DNA of 64,000 nucleotides, from positions 1 through 64,000 of the forward strand of contig JANSXZ010000019.1 of NCBI GenBank assembly GCA_024742705.1. The letters run 5' to 3'. This document shows positions 43,966-54,234 of this stretch, in pieces. The notes under the pieces were generated by a model. That model had not been told where the DNA came from and ran no database searches. It was given only the letters and a program-made list of their open reading frames with translations. This DNA comes from Paracoccaceae bacterium (GTDB lineage: Bacteria > Pseudomonadota > Alphaproteobacteria > Rhodobacterales > Rhodobacteraceae). The translations under genes were made by a program, and so were the position numbers. Position 1 is the first letter of the stretch. Every line of letters starts with the position of its first letter.

Positions 43966-44370
43966 TCAGGGGGAATGGAACGTCGCGGTGGCGGTTGCCA
44001 CCATCTTGGCGCTATCGGCGGCGCGCATTTCGGCACGGGTGAACACCATCGCCTTGCCTGCCCGCACCACGAAGGTGCGGCATTCGATCGCCGGACCGGT
44101 GCCCGGCCGCAGGAACTGCGTCTCGAGGTTGGTCGTCGCCAGCGGCTTGAACACGCCCGAATGGGCGACAGCCCCCAGAACCAGCGTGGTATCCGCAAGC
44201 GCGCTCAGCGCCTGCCCGCACAGGATATCGCCCACCCGCATCAGGCGCGGCGTGATCGGCATCAGAAACCGGCAACTGTCGGGCGCGACCTCAAGCGTCT
44301 GAATGCCAAGCTCTTGTATCCAGGGCGCGAAATGGGTGTCGTATAGCGTCTGGATGTCTTGCGGTGTCAT
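43966..44370 (-). CDS. PaaI-type thioesterase
   Basis: 134-residue hot-dog protein of the PaaI/YbgC-like group. VGDILCGQALSALADTTLVLGAVAHSG contains the Gly-x-x-Asp active-site helix, followed by ATTNLETQFLRPG and VVRAGKAMVFTRAEM strands. Probably a broad acyl-CoA thioesterase. It lies in line with the HELTH lipoprotein and divergent from clpP. Confidence 0.85.
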   Translation of the reverse strand: MTPQDIQTLYDTHFAPWIQELGIQTLEVAPDSCRFLMPITPRLMRVGDILCGQALSALADTTLVLGAVAHSGVFKPLATTNLETQFLRPGTGPAIECRTFVVRAGKAMVFTRAEMRAADSAKMVATATATFHSP

Positions 44371-44565
44371 CTGCGGCCCCGGTTCGTTGCCGCATCACCC
44401 TAACTGTGCGCCGGTGCGGCGCAAGCGGCAATTGCCGGTGGCGCCAGGCGCGTGGCCGGCAAAGTGTTTGCCTTCGGCCCCTTGCAGCCCCTTCTGGGCG
44501 ATACTAAGACTTGGGTAACAGATTGTCGGGTATGGTCCCGGCAACCCTTCTAGCAGGCGTTTCCC

Positions 44566-45195
44566 ATGCACGATCCCATCGATACCTACATGAACCTCGT
44601 TCCCATGGTTGTGGAGCAGACCAGCCGCGGCGAACGGGCCTACGACATCTTCTCGCGCCTGCTCAAGGAACGGATCATCTTCATCAACGGCCCGATCCAC
44701 GATGGCATGTCGCATCTGATCGTCGCCCAGCTTCTGCATCTCGAGGCGGAAAACCCGTCGAAGGAAATCAGCCTTTACATCAACTCGCCGGGCGGTGTCG
44801 TCACCTCGGGGCTGTCGATCTACGACACGATGCAATACATCAAACCCAAGGTCAGCACGCTTTGCATCGGACAGGCGGCATCCATGGGTTCGGTGCTTCT
44901 GGCCGGCGGCGAACCGGGCATGCGGTTCTCGCTGCCCAACAGCCGCATCATGGTGCACCAGCCTTCGGGCGGTTATCAGGGCCAGGCCAGCGATATCATG
45001 ATCCACGCCGCCGAAACGCAGAAACTCAAGGACCGGCTCTACGACATCTATGTGAAACACACCGGCCAGACCAAGAAAGCCGTGGAAAAGGCGCTGGACC
45101 GCGACAATTTCATGTCTCCCGAGGAAGCGAAGGAATGGGGACATATCGACGAGATCGTCGCAAGCCGCGGCAAGGCCGGCAGCGAGGATGCCTGA
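44566..45195 (+). CDS. clpP: ATP-dependent Clp protease proteolytic subunit
   Basis: Serine protease core of ClpXP, 209 residues, with nucleophile S106 in [11 protein letters not shown] and H131 in [35 protein letters not shown] is the usual N-terminus. clpX follows after 169 bases. In GcrA/CtrA organisms ClpXP degrades cell-cycle regulators, which fits the presence of gcrA 44 kb away. Confidence 0.97.
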   Translation: MHDPIDTYMNLVPMVVEQTSRGERAYDIFSRLLKERIIFINGPIHDGMSHLIVAQLLHLEAENPSKEISLYINSPGGVVTSGLSIYDTMQYIKPKVSTLCIGQAASMGSVLLAGGEPGMRFSLPNSRIMVHQPSGGYQGQASDIMIHAAETQKLKDRLYDIYVKHTGQTKKAVEKALDRDNFMSPEEAKEWGHIDEIVASRGKAGSEDA

Positions 45196-45364
45196 TTTGC
45201 CGGCGCAGGGGTGTAGCCCTTCCGCCGCATCCCGCAAGGTGGGGCATTTTGCGATTGTGGCCCCAGACGCCCTGTCCTAGACTTGTCGAACGACGAATTG
45301 GCGCGGGCCCGAACGGGGCCTGCGACATAGACAAAGGCGAAATTAAGAGCCTGAAAGGTTGAGC

Positions 45365-46633
45365 ATGGCAACGAACTCAAGCGGCGACAGCAAAAACACG
45401 CTCTATTGCAGCTTTTGCGGGAAAAGCCAGCATGAAGTGCGCAAGCTGATCGCGGGCCCGACGGTGTTCATCTGCGACGAATGTGTCGAACTCTGCATGG
45501 ACATCATCCGCGAGGAAACCAAGGCCAGCGGTCTGAAATCCACCGACGGTGTGCCAACGCCCCGTGACATATGCGAAGTCCTTGACGATTATGTGATAGG
45601 TCAGTCGACGGCCAAGCGGGTACTTTCTGTTGCCGTGCACAACCACTACAAGCGCCTCAACCACGCCCAGAAGGCCGGCAACGATATCGAACTGGCCAAA
45701 TCCAACATCCTGCTGATCGGTCCCACCGGCTGCGGCAAGACCCTGCTCGCGCAAACGCTGGCGCGCATCCTGGATGTGCCTTTCACGATGGCTGACGCCA
45801 CCACGCTGACCGAAGCGGGCTATGTCGGCGAAGACGTGGAAAACATCATTCTCAAACTGCTCCAGTCTTCCGAATACAATGTCGAACGCGCCCAGCGCGG
45901 GATCGTCTACATAGATGAGGTCGACAAGATCACGCGCAAGTCCGAAAACCCGTCGATCACCCGCGACGTGTCGGGCGAAGGCGTACAGCAGGCGCTGCTC
46001 AAGCTGATGGAAGGCACCGTCGCCAGCGTTCCGCCCCAGGGCGGGCGCAAGCACCCGCAGCAGGAATTCCTGCAAGTCGACACAACCAACATCCTGTTCA
46101 TCTGCGGCGGCGCCTTTGCGGGCCTCGACAAGATCATAGCCGCACGCGGCAAGGGGTCGGCGATGGGCTTCGGCGCGGATGTCCGCGACAACGACCAGCG
46201 CGGCGTCGGCGAGATCTTCACCGATCTCGAACCCGAAGACCTGCTGAAATTCGGCTTGATCCCCGAATTCGTCGGCCGACTGCCGGTGCTCGCCACGCTC
46301 GAGGATCTCGACGAAGACGCGTTGGTGACCATCCTGACCAAGCCCAAGAACGCCTTGGTCAAGCAATACCAGCGCCTTTTCGAACTGGAAGACACCGAAC
46401 TCAGCTTCACCGAAGACGCCCTGACCGCCATCGCCAAACGCGCGATCCAGCGCAAGACTGGCGCGCGAGGGCTGCGTTCGATCCTCGAGGACATCCTGCT
46501 CGACACCATGTTCGATCTTCCCGGCATGGAAAGCGTCACCAAGGTTGTGGTGAACGAAGAAGCGGTCACATCCGATGCGGCCCCGTTGATGATCCACGCG
46601 GATGCGGAAAAAGAACCCGCAACAGCGGGCTGA
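45365..46633 (+). CDS. clpX: Clp protease ATP-binding subunit
   Basis: AAA+ unfoldase, 422 residues. N-terminal zinc domain with C15, C18, C37, C40; Walker A GPTGCGKT (119-126); Walker [11 protein letters not shown]; the ClpP-contact loop region; sensor 2 in [17 protein letters not shown] 45365 with GAAAGG upstream is preferred to a TTG six bases earlier. Confidence 0.97.
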   Translation: MATNSSGDSKNTLYCSFCGKSQHEVRKLIAGPTVFICDECVELCMDIIREETKASGLKSTDGVPTPRDICEVLDDYVIGQSTAKRVLSVAVHNHYKRLNHAQKAGNDIELAKSNILLIGPTGCGKTLLAQTLARILDVPFTMADATTLTEAGYVGEDVENIILKLLQSSEYNVERAQRGIVYIDEVDKITRKSENPSITRDVSGEGVQQALLKLMEGTVASVPPQGGRKHPQQEFLQVDTTNILFICGGAFAGLDKIIAARGKGSAMGFGADVRDNDQRGVGEIFTDLEPEDLLKFGLIPEFVGRLPVLATLEDLDEDALVTILTKPKNALVKQYQRLFELEDTELSFTEDALTAIAKRAIQRKTGARGLRSILEDILLDTMFDLPGMESVTKVVVNEEAVTSDAAPLMIHADAEKEPATAG

Positions 46634-46696
46634 CCGTCCAGTGATGGCGCGATCCGCCTGCCTCGGCCAGCGAACCTGCCGGGCGGGGGCTTCGCC

Positions 46697-47065
46697 ATGA
46701 CGATCCTGCGCCACCGCGGCGGCGGCGCATTCGAAGATCGCGTCGGGTATTGCCGGGCAGTCGTCGCTGGCGGTTTCGTGCACGTGTCTGGCACGGTCGC
46801 ACCGGGCCCAGATGTGCCGGCCGATGTGGTGGCGCAATGCCGCGCCGCGTTGGCAACCATCGAACAGGCCCTGATCCGCGCCGGCTCCTCTTTCGAAAAG
46901 GCGGTGCGCGTCACCTACATCCTGCCCGACCGCGCTGATTTCGAAGCATGCTGGCCCGTGCTTCGGGAAACCTTTGGCGCCAATCCGCCGGCGGCCACGA
47001 TGTTCGAAGCGGGCCTGATCGATCCAAAGTACCGCATCGAAATCGAACTGACCGCACTCGCCTGA
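46697..47065 (+). CDS. RidA family protein
   Basis: 122-residue Rid/YjgF protein; canonical RidA hydrolyses reactive enamine/imine intermediates such as 2-aminoacrylate. Shows VSGTVAPG, the conserved Arg in [11 protein letters not shown], and [17 protein letters not shown]. The sequence belongs to a Rid subgroup with shortened termini (Rid6/7-like), whose chemistry is less settled. Downstream of clpX by 63 bases. Confidence 0.88.
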   Translation: MTILRHRGGGAFEDRVGYCRAVVAGGFVHVSGTVAPGPDVPADVVAQCRAALATIEQALIRAGSSFEKAVRVTYILPDRADFEACWPVLRETFGANPPAATMFEAGLIDPKYRIEIELTALA

Positions 47066-47086
47066 CCATCTTGCTTTCCTTTCGCC

Positions 47087-47124
47087 CCAAATATCCCGGG
47101 GGGTCCCGGGGGCGGGCCCCCCGG
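47087..47124. repeat. interspersed repeat with hairpin
   Basis: Same 16-base word as at 3191 (CCAAATATCCCGGGGG, 47087-47102) followed by arms CCGGGGG (47106-47112) and CCCCCGG (47118-47124), then TCTTTA. It probably terminates the RidA transcript. Confidence 0.65.
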
Positions 47125-47227
47125 TCTTTACAACCCTGTCGCAGGGGTGGCCCCCGCGACCATCCCGCCTCTGGACCTTCGCCGACGCTTCGGTCATATC
47201 TTGCACAACAATGACCGGAGGAACCCG

Positions 47228-47611
47228 ATGGGTATTCTGAACACTCTCTTGCGCGCGGTGACATGGTGGAACGGACAGACGCTGAACACACAGCTGTTCA
47301 CATGGCGTAACGGCCAGCGCGTGGGCGAGGACGATCAGGGCAATATCTTCTACCGCACCGCCGATGACAGCCGCCGCTGGGTCATCTTCAACGGCGAGGC
47401 CGAGGCCAGCCGGGTCAGCCCCGACTGGCATGGATGGCTCCACCGCACATGGGACGAACCGCCCACCGACCGGCCTTTGCCCCGCAAATCCTGGGAAAAA
47501 CCGCATCAGGAAAACCTGACCGGAACCGCGCTGGCCTATGCGCCCGCCGGATCGTTGCGCCGGGCCGAACCGGCCGAACGTCGCGACTATGAGGCCTGGA
47601 GCCCCGAGTAA
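47228..47611 (+). CDS. NADH dehydrogenase accessory subunit NDUFA12 (B17.2)
   Basis: 127-residue homolog of the mitochondrial complex I supernumerary subunit NDUFA12, present in alphaproteobacteria. [23 protein letters not shown] and [24 protein letters not shown] are signature pieces. ATG 47228 starts [10 protein letters not shown]; an upstream ATG at 47147 lies in the repeat region. First gene of a row with mlaD and DUF2155. Confidence 0.95.
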   Translation: MGILNTLLRAVTWWNGQTLNTQLFTWRNGQRVGEDDQGNIFYRTADDSRRWVIFNGEAEASRVSPDWHGWLHRTWDEPPTDRPLPRKSWEKPHQENLTGTALAYAPAGSLRRAEPAERRDYEAWSPE

Positions 47612-47629
47612 CACAGGCAGGTCACGCAG

Positions 47630-48079
47630 ATGTCGGAAAACACCACCGAAGTGCTGGTCGGCGGCGCCGTTCTGGCGGCCGCGATCGGCTTTGCCGTTTT
47701 CGCGCTTCAATCCACGGGGTTTGCCGCGGGCGGCGGCGGGTACCCGCTGCACGCCAGCTTCCGATCGCTCGAGGGTGTCAACGTCGGCACCGACGTACGG
47801 CTTGCCGGGGTCAAGATCGGCACGGTGACAGGGGTCGAGCTGAACCCCGAAACATACCGGGCCGACACGACCTTCACAGTGACCGAGGGCATTCTGGTGC
47901 CTGATGACAGCGCGGTCGTGGTCGCATCCGAGGGTCTGCTTGGCGGCAACTTCGTGGAAATCATGCCTGGCGGATCGCCTTTCTTCTTCGAACCGGGGGC
48001 CGAGATCACCGACACGCAGGGCGCCGTCAGCCTGATCTCGCTGTTGCTCAAATTCGTCAGTGGCGGAGACGCCCAGTGA
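47630..48079 (+). CDS. mlaD: MlaD family outer-membrane lipid asymmetry protein
   Basis: 149 residues: one N-terminal anchor (GGAVLAAAIGFAVFALQSTG) and an MCE domain (LHASFRSLEGVNVGTDVRLAGVKIGTV, DSAVVVASEGLLGGNFVEI). MlaD binds phospholipids in the inner-membrane MlaFEDB complex. No other mla genes are next to it, as is common in this lineage. Its stop overlaps the DUF2155 start. Confidence 0.92.
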   Translation: MSENTTEVLVGGAVLAAAIGFAVFALQSTGFAAGGGGYPLHASFRSLEGVNVGTDVRLAGVKIGTVTGVELNPETYRADTTFTVTEGILVPDDSAVVVASEGLLGGNFVEIMPGGSPFFFEPGAEITDTQGAVSLISLLLKFVSGGDAQ

Positions 48080-48435
48080 AGGCATGGGCCTTGGCGGCCT
48101 GCATGTTTGTGTGTGCCACTCCGCTGGTGGCGCAAACGGCGGCATCGGGCACCGGCGCGGTGCTGCGCGGGCTCGACAAGGTCAGCGGGGATGTTTCTGA
48201 CCTGACCTTGCCCATAGGGGCCAGCGCACCGTTTTTCGGGTTTCGCGTGGTCGTGCGGGATTGCCGGTTTCCTGCCGGAAACCCCACCGGCGATGCCTAT
48301 GCCTATCTGGAAATAGGTACCCTTGCGGATGATACCCCGGTGTTCCAGGGCTGGATGATCGCGTCGTCCCCGGCTTTGAACGCGCTGGATCACGCGCGCT
48401 ACGATGTCTGGGTGTTGCGTTGCAGCAATGACTGA
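48076..48435 (+). CDS. DUF2155 secreted protein
   Basis: 119 residues with a signal peptide ([19 protein letters not shown]). The mature domain [37 protein letters not shown] and [28 protein letters not shown] is the DUF2155 family, often found with mlaD and aat in alphaproteobacteria; a role in the cell envelope is suspected. The last 37 bases overlap the end of the convergent aat gene. Confidence 0.9.
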   Translation: MKAWALAACMFVCATPLVAQTAASGTGAVLRGLDKVSGDVSDLTLPIGASAPFFGFRVVVRDCRFPAGNPTGDAYAYLEIGTLADDTPVFQGWMIASSPALNALDHARYDVWVLRCSND

Positions 48436-49031
48436 GGGTCCGGCATATCCGGGGCCAGAAAATCGGCACGCCCTTCGAGGGCCTGCGCCAACCGGCGCCG
48501 GTAGATATGCCGTGGGATCTCCTCGGCGCCCAGACTGGCCAGATGCGCTGTCTGGAACTGCGTATCGAACAGGGTGAAGCCGCCCTGTCGCAGCCTGTCC
48601 ACCAGATAGGCCAGTGCGATCTTGGATGCGTCCGTGCGGCGTGAGAACATGCTTTCGCCGAAGAACGCGGCGCCCAGCACAACACCATAGACACCGCCCA
48701 CCAGATCCGCGCCGTCCCAGACCTCGAGAGCGTGCGCCTGTCCGCGGCGGTGCAGTGCCAGGTACAGCCGCCGGATTTCCGCGTTGATCCAGGTTTCGGC
48801 GCGGTCGGCGCAGCCATCGACGACGCCGGTGAAATCCGTGTTCACCGCGATGCGGTAATCGCCGCGCCGGATCCGCCGCGCCAGGCTGCGTGAGATGTGA
48901 AACCGGTCCAGCGGTATGACACCGCGGCGCACCGGATCCACCCAGAATATCTCGGGGTCGTCCCGATGTTCCGCCATCGGGAAAATGCCCATCGCATATC
49001 CGCGCAGCAACAGATCCGGCGTCAGGGTCAT
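48399..49031 (-). CDS. aat: leucyl/phenylalanyl-tRNA-protein transferase
   Basis: Adds Leu or Phe to N-terminal Arg/Lys of proteins, marking them for ClpAP through the N-end rule. 210 residues with [60 protein letters not shown] and [18 protein letters not shown], all strongly conserved. Downstream of accB-accC on the same strand, 52 bases after accC. Confidence 0.96.
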   Translation of the reverse strand: MTLTPDLLLRGYAMGIFPMAEHRDDPEIFWVDPVRRGVIPLDRFHISRSLARRIRRGDYRIAVNTDFTGVVDGCADRAETWINAEIRRLYLALHRRGQAHALEVWDGADLVGGVYGVVLGAAFFGESMFSRRTDASKIALAYLVDRLRQGGFTLFDTQFQTAHLASLGAEEIPRHIYRRRLAQALEGRADFLAPDMPDPQSLLQRNTQTS

Positions 49032-49083
49032 CCGCGCGGTTGTGCGGCCCGGATCGCGCGGCAGCTGGCCGCGGCGCTACCGA

Positions 49084-50436
49084 TCATGTGTTTGCGTTGT
49101 TGCGGGCCAGCCATTTTTCCAGCCAGTGGATGTTGTAGTGGCCGGCGTGGATGTCCGGCTCCTCCAGCAGCGCGTGAAACAGCGGAACCGTGGTGTCGAT
49201 TCCATCGACGATCAGTTCGCCCAATGCGCGGTTCAGACGCGCCAGCGCCTCGGGGCGGTCGCGGCCATGCACGATCAGCTTGCCGATCAGGCTGTCGTAA
49301 TAGGGCGGGATCCGATACCCGTCATACAGCGCCGAATCGATCCGAACGCCCAGCCCGCCGGGCGCGTGATACTGGGTGATGCGCCCCGGCGAGGGCGAGA
49401 AATTGGGCAGCTTTTCCGCGTTGATCCGCACTTCGATGGCGTGGCCCGCGATCTTTAGGTCGTCCTGATGGAACGACATCGGCAGGCCGGCGGCCACGCG
49501 GATCTGTTCGCGCACCAGATCGACGCCAAAGATGGCTTCTGTCACCGGGTGTTCCACCTGAAGCCGGGTGTTCATCTCGATGAAGTAGAATTCGCCCTTT
49601 TCGTACAGAAACTCGATGGTGCCGGCGCCGACATAGTTTATGCGCGCCACCGCATCGGCGCATATCTTGCCGATGCGCGCGCGCTCCTCGGCGCTGATTG
49701 AGGGGCCGGGCGCTTCTTCGAATACCTTCTGGTGGCGGCGCTGCAACGAACAGTCGCGTTCGCCCAGATGCACGGCGCGGCCCTTGCCGTCACCAAAGAC
49801 CTGGATCTCGATGTGGCGCGGCGTGGTCAGGTATTTCTCGATATAGACTTCGTCGTTGCCAAAGGCTGCCTTGGCCTCGGAGCGGGCGGTCAGAAAGGCG
49901 CTGCGCATGTCGTCCGATGTCTGTGCCACCTTCATGCCGCGCCCGCCGCCGCCTGCGGTGGCCTTGACGATAACCGGATAGCCGATTTCCGCGCCCAGCC
50001 GTTCGGCGGTTTCCAGATCGGGCACACCGCCGTCTGATCCGGGCACGCAGGGCACACCCAGGGCCTTCATGGTATCCTTGGCGGTGATCTTGTCGCCCAT
50101 GATGTGTATGTGTTCGGCGGTCGGGCCTATGAAGCTGATCCCGTGGTCCTGCACGATCTGTGCGAAAGCCGCGTTTTCGGACAGAAACCCATAGCCGGGG
50201 TGGATCGCCTCGGCGCCGGTGATCTCGCAGGCCGACATGATCGCGGGGATCGAAAGATAGCTCTGGGCGCCGGGCGGCGGGCCGATGCACACGCTTTCAT
50301 CGGCCATGCGCACATGCATCGCGTCGGCATCGGCGGTCGAGTGGACCGCCACGCTGGCCACGCCCATTTCGCGCGCGGCGCGGATGATGCGCAGCGCGAT
50401 TTCGCCCCGGTTGGCGATCAGGATCTTGTTGAACAT
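49084..50436 (-). CDS. accC: acetyl-CoA carboxylase biotin carboxylase subunit
   Basis: 450-residue ATP-grasp enzyme carboxylating biotin on Acc[33 protein letters not shown], the Gly-rich loop [34 protein letters not shown] and [16 protein letters not shown] are all intact. Follows accB by 18 bases in one operon. Confidence 0.97.
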   Translation of the reverse strand: MFNKILIANRGEIALRIIRAAREMGVASVAVHSTADADAMHVRMADESVCIGPPPGAQSYLSIPAIMSACEITGAEAIHPGYGFLSENAAFAQIVQDHGISFIGPTAEHIHIMGDKITAKDTMKALGVPCVPGSDGGVPDLETAERLGAEIGYPVIVKATAGGGGRGMKVAQTSDDMRSAFLTARSEAKAAFGNDEVYIEKYLTTPRHIEIQVFGDGKGRAVHLGERDCSLQRRHQKVFEEAPGPSISAEERARIGKICADAVARINYVGAGTIEFLYEKGEFYFIEMNTRLQVEHPVTEAIFGVDLVREQIRVAAGLPMSFHQDDLKIAGHAIEVRINAEKLPNFSPSPGRITQYHAPGGLGVRIDSALYDGYRIPPYYDSLIGKLIVHGRDRPEALARLNRALGELIVDGIDTTVPLFHALLEEPDIHAGHYNIHWLEKWLARNNANT

Positions 50437-50454
50437 CTTGCTGGGCCTTCCGGC

Positions 50455-50937
50455 TTACTCGAGGATCACCAGGGGCGATCCGTATTCCACCGCGGCGCCA
50501 TCCTCGACAAGGATGCGCTTGACCGTTCCGGCGCGCGGGGCGGGAATGTGGTTCATGGTTTTCATGGCTTCGACGATCAGCAGCGTATCGCCTTCCTTGA
50601 CGGTGGCACCGATGCTGACAAAGGCCGGCGCGCCGGGTTCGGCCTGCATGTAGACCGTGCCCACCATCGGCGAACTGACGGCCCCGGGGTGGCCGGCGGG
50701 ATCTTCGGGCAGGGCGGGTGCGGCCGCGGCGGCCGGTGCGGCGGCGGGCGCTGCGGGTGCAGCGGCGGGCACGGGCGCCGGCGCAACCGTCACGCCGCCT
50801 TTGCTGATCCTCACGTTCAGGCTGTCGTCTTCGCCATACTCGCGCTTGACCTGCAATTCGGTCAGATCGTTTTCGTTCAGCAGCTCAGCCAGGGCTTTGA
50901 TGAAGGCCACGTCCGCTTCGTGCTTTTTGTCTGTCAT
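50455..50937 (-). CDS. accB: biotin carboxyl carrier protein of acetyl-CoA carboxylase
   Basis: 160 residues: N-terminal helical part, an Ala/Pro linker (about 54-78) and the biotinyl domain with K126 in VEAMKTMNHI. The usual EAMKMM is EAMKTM here, as in some relatives. The ATG at 50937 is the family start (MTDKKHEADVAFIKALAELL); the frame to 51768 is antisense to the ligase gene. First gene of accB-accC, with a promoter at 50990-51018. Confidence 0.96.
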   Translation of the reverse strand: MTDKKHEADVAFIKALAELLNENDLTELQVKREYGEDDSLNVRISKGGVTVAPAPVPAAAPAAPAAAPAAAAAPALPEDPAGHPGAVSSPMVGTVYMQAEPGAPAFVSIGATVKEGDTLLIVEAMKTMNHIPAPRAGTVKRILVEDGAAVEYGSPLVILE

Positions 50938-50989
50938 GGTGTCCTCGAGGCTTCGGCGCGCCCGCTTGCTCCGGGCTGTTGTTGCTGGG

Positions 50990-51018
50990 CTTATATGGCA
51001 AGCGACGCGGCGTGAAAA
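50990..51018 (-). promoter_or_regulatory. promoter of accB-accC
   Basis: On the minus strand, TTTTCA (51018-51013) and TATAAG (50995-50990) are 17 bases apart, giving a leader of about 45 bases before accB. The -10 is strong; the -35 matches four of six consensus bases. Confidence 0.5.
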
Positions 51019-51117
51019 GCGCCGATGCGGTTCGGCCCCGCGCCGGCGGATTGCCCATGCCGCGCGATCGCGCCATAATCCAGGGCAGGCCGCCAGCGCG
51101 GGGCGAGGAGAGAGCGC

Positions 51118-52635
51118 ATGAACATCGGGATCTGGCTGCGTCGCAGCGCATTGCGTCATCCGTCGCGACCGGCGCTGTTTCTGGGGCGGCGGCAGGTTGC
51201 CGATTACGCGGGCTTCGATGGTGCGGCGGCGGCGCTTGCGGGATGGCTGGTGGCGCGGGGCGTGCGTCCGGGCGACCGGGTTGCGATGTTTCTCACGAAT
51301 TGCCCGGACTACCTGATCACGCTCTATGCGGTTTGGTACGCCGGCGCGGTGGCGGTGCCGATCAACGCCCGGCTGCATGGCCGCGAGGCTGCATTCATCC
51401 TGGCGGATTCGGGTGCGACGCTGTGTTTCTGTTCGGGTGCGCAGATGGATGAACTGCGCGGCGCCGAAACCGGCTGCGATCTGATCGACGTGTCGGCGCC
51501 GGGCTTCGCGGCGGCCTGCGCGCACCCCGCGCCGGCCGAGCCCGTGGCGCGCGGGGCCGACGATCTGGCCTGGCTGTTCTATACCTCGGGCACCACCGGA
51601 CGGCCCAAGGGCGTGATGATCACCCACGGGATGCTGGTGGCCATGTCGCTCAGCTATCCGCTGGATGTGGATGTGCCGGGCGCCAGCGACGCGGCGATCT
51701 ATGCCGCCCCCCTCAGCCACGGTGCGGGGATCTACAACATGATCCATGTGCGCGTGGGCGCGCGTCATGTCTGCCCGGAATCAGGCGGGTTCGATCCTGC
51801 CGAGGTCTTTGATCTGGCCGGGTTCTTCGGCAATGCGCATATGTTCGCGGCACCGACCATGGTGAAACGCATGACCGATGCCGCGCGCGCCACCGGGGCG
51901 ACGGGCCGTGGCCTGCGCACCGTGGTCTATGGCGGCGGACCGATGTACATGGCCGATATCGAGGCCGCGACGGCCTGTTTCGGGCCGGTCTTCGCGCAGA
52001 TCTATGGCCAGGGCGAATGCCCCATGGGAATCAGCGCGCTGACCCGCGACGAGGTCGCCGACCGCGAAAGCCCGGACTGGCGCGCGCGGCTGGCCGGGGT
52101 GGGGCGGGCGCAATCGGCGGTCGAGGTGGCGATTCATGATCCTGAAGGCATCCCGCAGCCGCCCGGCACGGCCGGCGAAATCGTGGTGCGCGGCGCGGTG
52201 GTGATGCCCGGATACTGGCGCAACCCACAGGCCACAGCGTCGGCCCTGGCGGATGGCTGGCTGCGCACCGGCGATATCGGCGTATTGGATGCGCGGGGCT
52301 ATCTGACGTTGCAGGACCGCTCGAAGGACATGATCATCACCGGCGGATCCAATGTGTACCCGCGCGAGGTCGAAGAGGTTCTGCTGACCCATCCGCAGGT
52401 GTCCGAAGTATCGGTGGTGGGCCGGCCTCACGCCGAATGGGGCGAGGAAATCGTGGCCTTCGTGGTGGGCGAGGCCAGTGCCCAGGATCTGGACGCGCTG
52501 TGCCTGGCGGCGATTGCCCGGTACAAGAGGCCCCGGACATATCGTTTCGTGCCGGCCCTTCCCAAGAACAACTATGGCAAGGTGCTGAAAACCGAACTGC
52601 GCGCGGCGCTGGCGGCCCCGGATGGCGCCGCCTGA
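51118..52635 (+). CDS. AMP-dependent acyl-CoA synthetase/ligase
   Basis: 505-residue adenylate-forming enzyme: P-loop YTSGTTGRPKGVMITHG, A5 QIYGQGECPMGIS, hinge DRSKDMIITGGSNVYPREVEEV, and the C-terminal lysine in PKNNYGKVLKTELR. It fits the fatty/aryl acid-CoA ligase group. It ends 15 bases from the convergent livF and may activate an acid brought in by that transporter, which is inference. Divergent from accB. Confidence 0.88.
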   Translation: MNIGIWLRRSALRHPSRPALFLGRRQVADYAGFDGAAAALAGWLVARGVRPGDRVAMFLTNCPDYLITLYAVWYAGAVAVPINARLHGREAAFILADSGATLCFCSGAQMDELRGAETGCDLIDVSAPGFAAACAHPAPAEPVARGADDLAWLFYTSGTTGRPKGVMITHGMLVAMSLSYPLDVDVPGASDAAIYAAPLSHGAGIYNMIHVRVGARHVCPESGGFDPAEVFDLAGFFGNAHMFAAPTMVKRMTDAARATGATGRGLRTVVYGGGPMYMADIEAATACFGPVFAQIYGQGECPMGISALTRDEVADRESPDWRARLAGVGRAQSAVEVAIHDPEGIPQPPGTAGEIVVRGAVVMPGYWRNPQATASALADGWLRTGDIGVLDARGYLTLQDRSKDMIITGGSNVYPREVEEVLLTHPQVSEVSVVGRPHAEWGEEIVAFVVGEASAQDLDALCLAAIARYKRPRTYRFVPALPKNNYGKVLKTELRAALAAPDGAA

Positions 52636-52650
52636 CCGCAGCGGCCCGGT

Positions 52651-53406
52651 TCAGATGGCCAGGTATTCGGCCCGCAGCTCGGCGTTTTCCAGAACTTCGG
52701 CGGCGGTGCCGTCGAAAACGATCCCGCCGGTATCCAGGATGACAGCGCGATCCGCCAGTTTCAGCGCGCGCACCGCGTTCTGTTCCACGAGGATGGTGGT
52801 AATGCCCTGCTGTTTGATGATCGAGAGCGTCTTTTCGATCTCGTCCACGATCACCGGCGCCAGACCCTCGTAGGGTTCGTCCAGCAACAGCACCTTGATG
52901 TCGCGGGCCAGCGCGCGGGCGATGGCCAGCATCTGCTGTTCGCCCCCCGAAAGCGTCACGCCTTCCTGCTGGCGCCTTTCGCCCAGCCGCGGAAACAATT
53001 CGTAGAGCCGCTGAAGCGACCAGCCGATCGGCGGCGCGATCTGCGCCAGCTTCAGGTTTTCCTCGACCGTGAGGCCGGGAATGATCCGGCGGTCTTCGGG
53101 CACCAGGCCCAGACCGGCGGTAGAGGCCTCGTACGAGCTCATGGTGTGCAGCGGCTGGTGGTCCAGCCAGATCTCGCCCTTGCGCACTTCGGGATTGTCC
53201 AGCCGCGCTATGGCGCGCAGTGTCGATGTCTTGCCAGCGCCGTTGCGGCCCAGCAACGCGAGGATTTCGCCTTCGTGGACGTTGAAGCTGACGCCCTGCA
53301 CGATGTAGCTTTCGCCGTAATAGGCGTGCATGTCCCAGACCGAAAGAAAGGCCGGGGCGGTGGATGCCATGTTGGCGTTCTTGGAAAAGTCGGGTTTTAC
53401 GTTCAT
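52651..53406 (-). CDS. livF: branched-chain-type ABC transporter ATPase LivF
   Basis: 251-residue ATPase: Walker A GRNGAGKTS, signature LSGGEQQM, Walker B VLLLDEPYEGLAP, and LVEQNAVRAL in the H-loop position, which marks LivF. ATG 53406 is preferred to 53445. Last gene of the five-gene importer operon. Confidence 0.93.
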   Translation of the reverse strand: MNVKPDFSKNANMASTAPAFLSVWDMHAYYGESYIVQGVSFNVHEGEILALLGRNGAGKTSTLRAIARLDNPEVRKGEIWLDHQPLHTMSSYEASTAGLGLVPEDRRIIPGLTVEENLKLAQIAPPIGWSLQRLYELFPRLGERRQQEGVTLSGGEQQMLAIARALARDIKVLLLDEPYEGLAPVIVDEIEKTLSIIKQQGITTILVEQNAVRALKLADRAVILDTGGIVFDGTAAEVLENAELRAEYLAI

Positions 53407-53463
53407 TTTTCGGATCCTAAAAGGCTGCGGCGGGGGCCGGGGCAAAGCCCGGCCGCGCGGGGG

Positions 53464-54222
53464 TCAGTGGGCGGTTTCGCCCAGGTAGGCTTCGCGCACC
53501 TTGGGATGCCCCTTGATGTTTTCCGGCGAGTCCTCGACCAGCGGCGTGCCCTGTGCCAGAACCGTGATCCTTTCCGCAAGGCTGAACACAACGTGCATGT
53601 CGTGTTCGATGATCGCAATGGTGATGTCGCGATCCTGCTTGATCTGCTTGAGCAGGTCGATGGTGTTGTTGGTGTCGGCGCGGGCCATGCCTGCGGTGGG
53701 TTCGTCCAGCAGCAACAGGCGCGGTTCCTGGCTGAGACACATGCCGATTTCAAGCCGGCGCTTGTCGCCGCGCGAAAGCGATGCGGCGTGCATGTGCCGT
53801 TTGTCGGCCATGTTCATGTCTTCCAGCATGGCCTCGGCCTTGGCGATCACATCCTTTTGCGACACGACCGACGTGATCGCGTTCATTTCGAACGCGCCGT
53901 CACGCTTGGCGAAACACGGGATCATCATGTTCTCGAGCACCGAAAGATCCCCGAAGATCTCGGGCGTCTGGAACACCCGGCTGATGCCCATCTGGTTGAT
54001 CTCGTGCGGGGCGCGGCCCAGCACCGACTGGCCGTCGAACATCACCGATCCGGTGTCGGGGATCAGTTTGCCCACCAGGCAGTTGAGCAAGGTGGACTTG
54101 CCCGCGCCATTCGGTCCGATGATCGCATGGACCGAGTTTTCCGCGACGCTGAGATTGACATTGCCCAGCGCCTGAAGGCCTCCGAAGCGTTTGCCGACGT
54201 TCTTGACTTCTAGAATTCCCAT
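53464..54222 (-). CDS. livG: branched-chain-type ABC transporter ATPase LivG
   Basis: 252 residues. Walker A GPNGAGKST, LSRGDKRRLEIGMCL in the signature position (SRGD instead of SGGQ, as in many LivG-like subunits of this branch), Walker B LLLDEPTAGMARADTN, H-loop IIEHDMHVVF. Spacing of 12 bases to livM and 57 to livF. Confidence 0.93.
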   Translation of the reverse strand: MGILEVKNVGKRFGGLQALGNVNLSVAENSVHAIIGPNGAGKSTLLNCLVGKLIPDTGSVMFDGQSVLGRAPHEINQMGISRVFQTPEIFGDLSVLENMMIPCFAKRDGAFEMNAITSVVSQKDVIAKAEAMLEDMNMADKRHMHAASLSRGDKRRLEIGMCLSQEPRLLLLDEPTAGMARADTNNTIDLLKQIKQDRDITIAIIEHDMHVVFSLAERITVLAQGTPLVEDSPENIKGHPKVREAYLGETAH

Positions 54223-54234
54223 TGGTCCGGCTCC

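Noticed and set aside
44481..44520. Heat-shock promoter upstream of clpP
   Set aside because: CTTGCAG and GATACTAAG are suggestive, but spacing fits neither the sigma-32 nor the sigma-70 pattern well.
45377..48145. 922-codon minus-strand open frame over clpX, RidA, NDUFA12 and mlaD
   Set aside because: It is the mirror of well-identified plus-strand genes in GC-rich DNA; the product shows no family motif.
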